Below are positions 8,597 to 13,399 of a stretch of 13,399 nucleotides of DNA, piece after piece. This DNA comes from Thermocaproicibacter sp002397355 (GTDB taxonomy: Bacteria > Bacillota > Clostridia > Oscillospirales > Acutalibacteraceae), in contig DAISNS010000055.1 in the NCBI GenBank assembly GCA_036830905.1, forward strand, positions 1 through 13,399, written 5' to 3'. The position numbers and the translations under genes were made by a program. Numbering within the stretch: the stretch's first letter is position 1; the number at the start of each line of letters is the position of its first letter. Under the pieces are notes generated by a model that saw only the letters and a list, made by a program, of their open reading frames with translations, was not told the origin of the DNA and ran no database searches.

Positions 8597-10096
8597 CTAT
8601 TCCTTCCGGGCGGCCATGCCCAGCACGGCGGCTCCCATTTCATTTTGACCGCACACGCGCGAAAAGCGGACCGGCTTTTTTTCGAGCGCGGCGATGGAAT
8701 CCGGTACGGGCGTCCCCGTCAGGTCGGAAAGGCGGCGGACCGCGCCGAACGCCCCCGCCGGCTTTTCCCCCGGCGCCACGGCGTCCAGCACGTCCGGCGC
8801 GAATTTATACGGGCTGGCCGTCGAAACCACGACCGCGCGCGTACCGCCGCCGTTCTCGTTCCGGAAGCGGCGGAGCACCCGCGAGGCGACGGCCGTATGC
8901 GGATCGCAGAGGTAATGTCCTTCACGCCACAGCCGGCCGATTTCCTCCTTTGTTTCCGCGTCGGAGCAGAAGCCGGCCGAAAACACGCCGCGGATCTTTT
9001 CCATCACGTCGTTCCCCACGCGGTAGCTGCCCGTCCTTGCGAGCTGCCCCATCCACGCGGAAACGCGCTCGCAGTCGCCGCCGGTCAGGTCGAACAGCAG
9101 ACGCTCCAGATTGCTGGAAACGAGGATGTCCATCGAGGGGGAAATGGTGCTGTGGAACGGCCGGCGGCGGTTGTAGACGCCCGTCGTCAGGAATTCCGTC
9201 AGCACGTTGTTCGCGTTGGACGCGCAGATGAGCCGGCGCACGGGCAGGCCCATCTTCCGCGCGTAATACGCGGCGAGGATGTCGCCGAAGTTCCCGGTGG
9301 GGACGCAGAAGTCCACCGCCTCCCCCTGCCGGATGGCGCCGGACGCCGCGAGACTGCACCACGCGGAAAAATAGTAGACGATCTGCGGCAGCAGGCGGCC
9401 CCAGTTGATGGAATTCGCGCTGGAGAGCACGAAGCCGCGCTCCCGCGCGGCGCGGCGGATCGCTTCGTCGCAGAAGATCCTTTTCACGCCCGCCTGCGCG
9501 TCGTCGAAGTTTCCGCGCACCGCCGCGACGGCCACGTTGCCGCCCTCCTGCGTGCGCATCTGGCGCTCCTGCATGGGGCTGACGCCGTTCTGCGGATAAA
9601 AGACGAGGATGCGCGTGCCCGCGACGTCGCGGAAGCCTTCCAGCGCGGCTTTGCCCGTGTCCCCGGAGGTCGCCGTGAGGATCAGCGCGTCTTTTCCCTC
9701 ACCGGTCTTTTTCAGGGAGCGCGTCAGCAGGCGCGGAAGGAGCTGCAGGGCGATGTCTTTAAACGCGCAGGTCGGGCCGTGCCACAGCTCCAGGAAGGAA
9801 ACCCCGTCCCCGGAGGTCACGACGGGCGCCGGGCACGGACCGGAGAACTTTCCGTCCGCGTAGGCCCGCGACACGCAGTCCGCGATCTCTTCCGCCGTGA
9901 AGCCGGAAAGGTACGGCTCCAGAATACGCCGCGCGAGGCCGCGGTAATCCAGCTTCCCGAACGCGGCGAGTTCCCCCGCCAAAACGGCCGGGAAAGTCTC
10001 GGGCACGAACAGCCCGCCGTCACCGCAGATGCCCCACGCGATGGCGCAGGCCGGGGAAACCCCCGCGCCGCCGCCGCGCGTAGACCGATAACGCAA
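8597..10096 (-). CDS. thrC: threonine synthase
   Basis: Threonine synthase converts O-phosphohomoserine to threonine using PLP, the last step of threonine biosynthesis. From the TTG at 10094-10096 the protein has 499 residues and begins like its family (RYRSTRGG, then GDGGLFVPE). The PLP-binding lysine is K113 in HGPTCAFKD, followed by SGDTGKAALEGF (from 144) and the phosphate-binding motif PTGNFGDILAAYYA. The TTG is preferred because AGGTGA lies about 5 nt upstream. A reading from an ATG at 10195 would add 33 non-homologous residues and cross an A/T-rich, promoter-like gap. Length fits the larger bacterial ThrC form (about 430-500). No T-box or other amino-acid-responsive leader is visible. 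The phosphoesterase gene follows 4 nt after the stop codon. Confidence 0.95.
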   Translation of the reverse strand: MRYRSTRGGGAGVSPACAIAWGICGDGGLFVPETFPAVLAGELAAFGKLDYRGLARRILEPYLSGFTAEEIADCVSRAYADGKFSGPCPAPVVTSGDGVSFLELWHGPTCAFKDIALQLLPRLLTRSLKKTGEGKDALILTATSGDTGKAALEGFRDVAGTRILVFYPQNGVSPMQERQMRTQEGGNVAVAAVRGNFDDAQAGVKRIFCDEAIRRAARERGFVLSSANSINWGRLLPQIVYYFSAWCSLAASGAIRQGEAVDFCVPTGNFGDILAAYYARKMGLPVRRLICASNANNVLTEFLTTGVYNRRRPFHSTISPSMDILVSSNLERLLFDLTGGDCERVSAWMGQLARTGSYRVGNDVMEKIRGVFSAGFCSDAETKEEIGRLWREGHYLCDPHTAVASRVLRRFRNENGGGTRAVVVSTASPYKFAPDVLDAVAPGEKPAGAFGAVRRLSDLTGTPVPDSIAALEKKPVRFSRVCGQNEMGAAVLGMAARKE

Positions 10097-10104
10097 CGCG
10101 ATCA

Positions 10105-10165
10105 CCTCTTTTTCAATACGCCCTGTATACGATATATCATTGAAAACCAAATGGAAAAATATGAC
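10105..10165 (-). promoter_or_regulatory. A/T-rich gap before thrC, likely holding a promoter
   Basis: The 82-nt gap between yraN and thrC is sharply A/T-rich against GC-rich surroundings. On the minus strand it offers TTTCCA, a 17-nt spacer and TATCGT (each 4 of 6), or alternatively TATACA as -10 with a poorer -35. I cannot choose between them. No terminator hairpin follows yraN, so thrC may also be read from upstream. Confidence 0.4.
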
Positions 10166-10178
10166 GAAGATCCGGGAA

Positions 10179-10544
10179 TCAGGAGAAATCCTCACAGAAA
10201 AAAGCGTTTTCCAAATAGCGCACGGATTCCGGCACGCCGGAGCGTGTCCGCACCGCGGCGACGTCGAACCGGGGCTGCAGGCGCGTCGGGTTCCGCTGGA
10301 GGTACGTCATCGCCGTGCGGACGATTTTCCGCCGCTTTGCGGCGGAAACGGCCTCCAGCGGATCGGCCGCAGAACCCTGCCCTCGCGTTTTCACCTCGAG
10401 AAAAACCAGGAAGCGCGCGTCCCGCGCGATGACGTCGATCTCCCCGAAGCGGCAGCGGTAATTCCGTTCCAGCACCGTATACCCGTGCCGTTCCAGGTAC
10501 TCCGCGGCGAAGCTTTCGCCCGCCGCGCCGGTGGAATTATCCAT
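10179..10544 (-). CDS. yraN: YraN/UPF0102 family protein with nuclease fold
   Basis: This 121-residue protein belongs to UPF0102 (YraN), a family with a predicted Holliday-junction-resolvase/restriction-endonuclease fold and no settled function. The PD-(D/E)xK-like core is intact: GEIDVIARD (E35, D37), then FLEVKTR (E50, K52), after a helix typical of the family (GAAGESFAAEYLERHGY). The ATG at 10544 overlaps the end of rnhB by 8 nt, with a GGGGGAG-type ribosome-binding site upstream. Neighbouring rnhB is its common genomic partner, which hints at a role in nucleic-acid maintenance. This is inference from context. Confidence 0.93.
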   Translation of the reverse strand: MDNSTGAAGESFAAEYLERHGYTVLERNYRCRFGEIDVIARDARFLVFLEVKTRGQGSAADPLEAVSAAKRRKIVRTAMTYLQRNPTRLQPRFDVAAVRTRSGVPESVRYLENAFFCEDFS

Positions 10545-11154
10545 CTTCCGGCTCCCCCAGGATTTTCTTCAGAAAGGTCTTCCGGTGGACGGGGCACGGT
10601 CCGTATTTCCGCAGCATCTCGATGTGGTACGCCGTGCCGTACCCCTTGTGCTTTGCGAAACCGTACTGCGGGTACAGTTCATCCACGCGGAGCATGAGGC
10701 GGTCACGGCTGACCTTCGCCAGGATGGAGGCGGCCGCGATGCTCTCGGAAAGCGCGTCGCCGTGCACGATGGTCCGGGTTTCCACGCCGAGCGGCGGCGG
10801 CCTGTTCCCGTCCACAAGCGCGAGGTCCGGCCTGACGCCGAGCGCGCCGAAAGCGCGCCGCATCGCAAGGAACGTGGCCTGAAGGATGTTGATCCCGTCG
10901 ATTTCCCGCTCCGTGGCAAAACCGATTCCGTACGCGGCGGCGTTCTTCGTGATCTCTCCGAAGAGGGATTCGCGCTTTTTCGGGCTGAGCTTCTTCGAGT
11001 CGTCCACGCCTTCCACAGCAAAATGCTCCGGCAGGATCACCGCGGCGGCGAACACCGGTCCGGCCAGCGGCCCGCGCCCGGCTTCGTCGATGCCGCAGAC
11101 GGCGCGGAACCCCTCGCGCGCGGCCTGTTCTTCATAAAAGAAGCCGTTTTTCAT
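10537..11154 (-). CDS. rnhB: ribonuclease HII
   Basis: RNase HII cleaves RNA in RNA-DNA hybrids and starts removal of single ribonucleotides from DNA. The 205-residue protein has the signature GIDEAGRGPLAGPV, with catalytic D23 and E24, D115 in LVDGN and D133 in HGDALSESIAAASILAK. All four metal-binding acids are present. The ATG at 11154 overlaps the rbgA stop (ATGA), which fixes the start. The longer in-frame extension upstream lies within rbgA. The 3' end overlaps yraN by 8 nt. The order rbgA-rnhB-yraN is conserved in Firmicutes. Confidence 0.96.
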   Translation of the reverse strand: MKNGFFYEEQAAREGFRAVCGIDEAGRGPLAGPVFAAAVILPEHFAVEGVDDSKKLSPKKRESLFGEITKNAAAYGIGFATEREIDGINILQATFLAMRRAFGALGVRPDLALVDGNRPPPLGVETRTIVHGDALSESIAAASILAKVSRDRLMLRVDELYPQYGFAKHKGYGTAYHIEMLRKYGPCPVHRKTFLKKILGEPEDG

Positions 11155-12047
11155 GGCTTCGCCACGCATTCCAGCGTGATGCGGCCGAGCTTTCCGCCGC
11201 GGAATTCCTCCAGCAGCGCGCGGGCCGCGCGTTCCGTGTCGGCGCTCCCGCCGCCGGCGAGCATCCCGCGCCTCCTGGCCGCAGCCTCCAGCAGGCCGTA
11301 CCCGCCCGCCGCAAGGTCGGCTTCCGACAGCTTCCAGCGGCTCCGCAGCCCCGCCGGCGCAAGCGCGCGAAGCGTTTCCAGCAGGCGGCAGGCCAGCAGC
11401 TCGCGGTCGACGACCTCGTCCCGGATCGCACCGGTAAACGCCAGGCGCTCGCCCATCGCGTTGTCCGTGATCTTCGGCCAGAGAACGCCCGGCGTGTCGA
11501 GCAGCTCGAAGCGCTTCCCGACGGGGAACCAGCTGCTCGCCCGCGTGACGCCCGGCCGGTTTTCCGCCGCGGCGCGGCTGCCGCCCGCCAGCCGGTTGAT
11601 CAGCGAGCTTTTTCCCACGTTCGGAATCCCGACGACCATGATGCGGATCTTTCGGCCCGCCATGCCTCTCGCGCGCCATGCCGCCATTTTTTCGCTCAGC
11701 AGGTCTTCGATCTGCGGCAGAAGAGAGGGAACCCCTTTCCCCGTCTTGCAGTCCGCCGCCACGGCAGGAAGGCCGCGGGAACGGAAGGACGCGATCCAGC
11801 GCGCGGTTTCAGCCGCGTCCGCGAGATCGCTGCGGTTCATCAGCAGCACGCGCGGGCGATCACCGATCATCCGCCCGAGGTCCGGGTTGCGGCTGCTGAC
11901 GGGAATGCGGGCGTCGAGGATCTCCACCACGGCGTCCGCAAGCCTCATATTCTTTTCGATTTCACGGTCCGTCCGGGCCATATGGCCCGGGAACCACTGG
12001 ATTGCACGCTGCTCCATTCCCGATCCCCGACTATCCGCAAATATCAT
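11151..12047 (-). CDS. rbgA: ribosome-biogenesis GTPase RbgA/YlqF
   Basis: RbgA is a circularly permuted GTPase needed for late 50S subunit assembly. The permuted motif order is clear: G4 NRSD (71-74) and G5-like DCKTGKG come before G1 GIPNVGKSS (140-148), G2 around T168 (RPGVT) and G3 DTPG (184-187). A C-terminal RNA-binding helical domain follows. G4 reads NRSD rather than the usual NKxD. The start is uncertain. The ATG at 12047 overlaps the lepB stop (ATGA), giving 298 residues. The ATG at 12017 gives 288 residues and fits the family's N-terminus better (IQWFPGHMA close to the start). Neither has a strong ribosome-binding site. The gene overlaps rnhB by 4 nt at its 3' end. Confidence 0.94.
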   Translation of the reverse strand: MIFADSRGSGMEQRAIQWFPGHMARTDREIEKNMRLADAVVEILDARIPVSSRNPDLGRMIGDRPRVLLMNRSDLADAAETARWIASFRSRGLPAVAADCKTGKGVPSLLPQIEDLLSEKMAAWRARGMAGRKIRIMVVGIPNVGKSSLINRLAGGSRAAAENRPGVTRASSWFPVGKRFELLDTPGVLWPKITDNAMGERLAFTGAIRDEVVDRELLACRLLETLRALAPAGLRSRWKLSEADLAAGGYGLLEAAARRRGMLAGGGSADTERAARALLEEFRGGKLGRITLECVAKP

Positions 12048-12619
12048 CTGCTGGAAAATCCCCGGAACGGCTTCAGCAGGAAGCTAACCTTTCCCACAAG
12101 ATAGCGCGCGTCGACTAGGCCCACTTCCTCGAAGCGGCTGTCTTCGGAAACGGTGCGGTTGTCCCCCAGGACGAACACCTTTCCCTCCGGCACGGTCAGC
12201 GGAAACTCGGTCGTCCGCCGCTGCGTGATGCCATTCTTAATATATGCGGACTCGTCAAGCTCCTTTCCATCCACGATGACGACCCCTTTCGCGGAGTCGA
12301 TGTCCACCCTTTGGCCCTCCGTCGCAACCACGCGTTTGATCAGCCGCGTCTTCGGGCTCAGGTTCGTACCGGCGGCATCGATCACGACCACGTCGCCGCA
12401 CCGGAAACTGCGGTCCACGCAGTTGACAAAGACGCGGTACCCCTCGTAGTAGTTGGGCTCCATGGAAGAACCCAGCACCACCACGTTCAGGCGAAACAGA
12501 AAAACAAAGACGACCATCACCGCGATCAGCGCGGAAATAAGCGCTTCCACCCATTCGTAGCAGCCCGCGGCAAGGCCGCCCTTCACCGCATGGGACGCAC
12601 CGGCACCGGAATCCGCCAT
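12044..12619 (-). CDS. lepB: type I signal peptidase
   Basis: Signal peptidase I removes signal peptides from exported proteins at the outer face of the cytoplasmic membrane. The 191-residue protein has one hydrophobic anchor (about residues 25-43). The catalytic Ser is S52 in GSSMEP and the general base is K95 in RLIKRVVATEGQ. The GDNR motif is at 152-155 and continues to SEDSR. This single-anchor, short form is typical of Gram-positive bacteria. The ATG at 12619 has a GGAAGGTGG ribosome-binding site 9 nt upstream. The stop overlaps the rbgA start. Two hairpins separate it from rplS and no promoter is obvious, so expression may rely on read-through. Confidence 0.96.
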   Translation of the reverse strand: MADSGAGASHAVKGGLAAGCYEWVEALISALIAVMVVFVFLFRLNVVVLGSSMEPNYYEGYRVFVNCVDRSFRCGDVVVIDAAGTNLSPKTRLIKRVVATEGQRVDIDSAKGVVIVDGKELDESAYIKNGITQRRTTEFPLTVPEGKVFVLGDNRTVSEDSRFEEVGLVDARYLVGKVSFLLKPFRGFSSR

Positions 12620-12646
12620 TGTGGATTACCACCTTCCAAAAGGTCG

Positions 12647-12666
12647 AAAAGCCTGCGGGCGCAGGC
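12647..12666 (-). terminator. second, weaker terminator-like hairpin before lepB
   Basis: On the minus strand GCCTGC (12661-12666) and GCAGGC (12651-12656) form a perfect 6-bp GC-rich stem with a 4-nt loop, followed by only four T residues (12647-12650). It lies about 11 nt after the main rplS terminator. It could be a backup terminator or an mRNA 5' stabilising hairpin in the lepB leader. Confidence 0.5.
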
Positions 12667-12677
12667 GCGACGGTAGC

Positions 12678-12703
12678 AAAAAAGGGACAATTCCTGTCCC
12701 TTT
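12678..12703 (-). terminator. intrinsic terminator after rplS
   Basis: A perfect 9-bp stem (AAAGGGACA with TGTCCCTTT, 12681-12689 and 12695-12703) has a 5-nt loop. On the minus strand it runs into a T tract (complement of the A run 12678-12683). It begins about 24 nt past the rplS stop. Confidence 0.88.
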
Positions 12704-12727
12704 CCGCACAACCGCTTCCGGCTGAAT

Positions 12728-13072
12728 TCAACGAACCTGCTCTTTGACCTTGGCAGCTTTGCCGACTCTGCCGCGCAGGAAATAAAGCTTTGCCCTGCGG
12801 ACGTTTCCCTTGCGGGTTACCGTAACGGCCTTCACGTTCGGGGAGTGGATGGGGAACACCCGCTCCACACCCACGCCGTAGGAAAGGCGGCGCACGGTAA
12901 ACGTCTCGCTGATGCCGCTGCCTTTCCGGGCGATAACGGTGCCTTCAAACGCCTGGATCCTTTCGTGGTCTCCCTCGCGGATATTGACGTCGACGCGGAC
13001 GGTATCGCCGATCTCGAAATCGGGGAGCTTGTCTTTCGCGCACCCCTGCGCAATTGTTTTCAACGCGTCCAT
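12728..13072 (-). CDS. rplS: 50S ribosomal protein L19
   Basis: L19 sits at the 30S-50S interface of the ribosome. The 114-residue protein has the family pattern: an N-terminal helix, FEIGDTVRVDV, RIQAFEGTVIARKGSGISETFTVRRLSYGVGVERVFP, and the basic C-terminal half KAVTVTRKGNVRRAKLYFLRGRVGKAAKV. The ATG at 13072 gives the usual length, whereas one at 13105 would add 11 odd residues. Its ribosome-binding site AAGGAG (13085-13090) is 12 nt away, a little far, and lies between two GAATTC copies that could form a hairpin. Promoter and structured leader are upstream, terminator downstream. Confidence 0.96.
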   Translation of the reverse strand: MDALKTIAQGCAKDKLPDFEIGDTVRVDVNIREGDHERIQAFEGTVIARKGSGISETFTVRRLSYGVGVERVFPIHSPNVKAVTVTRKGNVRRAKLYFLRGRVGKAAKVKEQVR

Positions 13073-13189
13073 ATTAAATGAATTCTCCTTCCTGAATTCA
13101 GGCATTCATGCGCTGCGGCAGAGGAATGCCAGCTTTGGCCCTGGAATCAAGGCCAAACCCCACCGGCGCCGGCCGGCGGACTCCAATAC
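13073..13189 (-). promoter_or_regulatory. structured 5' leader of rplS (possible L19 autoregulatory leader)
   Basis: The predicted leader of about 117 nt holds two perfect 7-bp stems, TTTGGCC/GGCCAAA (13134-13140 with 13151-13157, 10-nt loop) and GGCATTC/GAATGCC (13101-13107 with 13124-13130, 16-nt loop). A 12-bp palindrome CCTGAATTCAGG (13091-13102) follows, next to the ribosome-binding site. An L19-leader RNA family is known in Firmicutes. That this sequence belongs to it is inference, not shown. Confidence 0.5.
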
Positions 13190-13195
13190 GTTCTT

Positions 13196-13240
13196 AGTTT
13201 ACCACAAGAGCCATAGGGATGCAACTTATTTTTTATTTTC
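13196..13240 (-). promoter_or_regulatory. rplS promoter with A/T-rich upstream element
   Basis: The minus strand shows -35 TTGCAT (13219-13224, 4 of 6), a 17-nt spacer and -10 TAAACT (13196-13201, 4 of 6) with a TG extended -10 element. Immediately upstream, 13225-13240 is almost entirely A and T, a likely UP element bound by the alpha subunit of RNA polymerase. This is common for ribosomal-protein genes. Confidence 0.68.
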
Positions 13241-13296
13241 CGCCGGGGGACATGCGCGCATCCGGCCCGGCCGGGCAAAAAACGCATTTTCCCGCC

Positions 13297-13325
13297 TTGA
13301 CAGGCGCGGCGCGACACGATATAAT
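13297..13325 (+). promoter_or_regulatory. consensus promoter for tRNA-Trp
   Basis: A perfect TTGACA (13297-13302), a 17-nt spacer and a perfect TATAAT (13320-13325) point rightward. Transcription should begin near 13332, about 16 nt before the tRNA. This is divergent from the rplS promoter. Confidence 0.92.
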
Positions 13326-13347
13326 AGCAAAAGCGTCCGCAACACAT

Positions 13348-13399
13348 AGGGGCATAGCTCAGTTGGTAGAGCAGTGGTCTCCAAAACCACGTGCCGAGG
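13348..13399 (+). tRNA. tRNA-Trp (anticodon CCA), 3' part cut by the window edge
   Basis: The sequence gives a 5' acceptor arm AGGGGCA, TA, a D arm GCTC...GAGC, and an anticodon stem GTGGT/ACCAC around loop CTCCAAA, so the anticodon is CCA. The T arm and 3' acceptor lie beyond the window. In many Firmicutes tRNA-Trp precedes secE-nusG, which cannot be checked here. Confidence 0.95.

Noticed and set aside
10097..10178. Possible T-box or riboswitch leader for thrC
   Set aside because: The gap is only 82 nt, with no T-box sequence, no long stem and no terminator hairpin.
12607..12630. TAATCCACA near the lepB start, considered as a DnaA box
   Set aside because: Single imperfect match inside a translation-initiation region. 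No cluster and no origin context.
13252..13281. GC-rich palindromes followed by an A run on the plus strand, resembling a terminator
   Set aside because: On the plus strand the run is A, not T. On the minus strand the T run comes before the stem, so neither direction makes an intrinsic terminator.

Overview
This window looks like ordinary housekeeping chromosome from a GC-rich, low-copy-element member of the Firmicutes/Clostridia. My best guess is the Oscillospiraceae/Acutalibacteraceae, from gene order and protein style rather than any search. The markers are the orders rplS-lepB-rbgA-rnhB and tig-clpP-clpX-lon-engB, a YerC/YecD-type TrpR-like regulator, and a single-anchor signal peptidase I. 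All twelve protein genes lie on the minus strand. Only the tRNA-Trp at the right edge is on the plus strand. I see no insertion sequence, phage gene, CRISPR array or other mobile element.

Read along the minus strand, from high to low coordinates. At 13.2-13.4 kb two divergent promoters drive tRNA-Trp (rightward, perfect TTGACA-17-TATAAT) and rplS (leftward, with an A/T-rich upstream tract and a structured leader of about 117 nt). rplS (ribosomal protein L19) ends in a strong intrinsic terminator, followed by a second small hairpin. Next comes a tightly coupled set: lepB (signal peptidase I), rbgA/ylqF (50S-assembly GTPase), rnhB (RNase HII) and yraN (nuclease-fold protein), each junction overlapping by 4-8 nt. 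After an A/T-rich gap come thrC (threonine synthase, TTG start) and, 4 nt further on, a metallophosphoesterase.

A clear promoter at about 7.85 kb then opens the protein quality-control operon: tig (trigger factor), clpP, clpX (TTG start), lon and engB/ysxC. A terminator-like hairpin lies between clpX and lon, and a perfect terminator closes engB. A separate promoter drives yerC and a class I methyltransferase (ATGA overlap). The partial tRNA-Val at the left edge has its own strong promoter just past the methyltransferase stop.

The genes form two functional blocks. One covers ribosome, export and RNA/DNA maintenance (rplS, lepB, rbgA, rnhB, yraN). The other covers nascent-chain folding and ATP-dependent proteolysis (tig, clpP, clpX, lon) plus ribosome assembly (engB). 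I found no undescribed system. The points most worth a second look are the RNA structures: the hairpin before lon, the rplS leader and the tandem hairpins before lepB.
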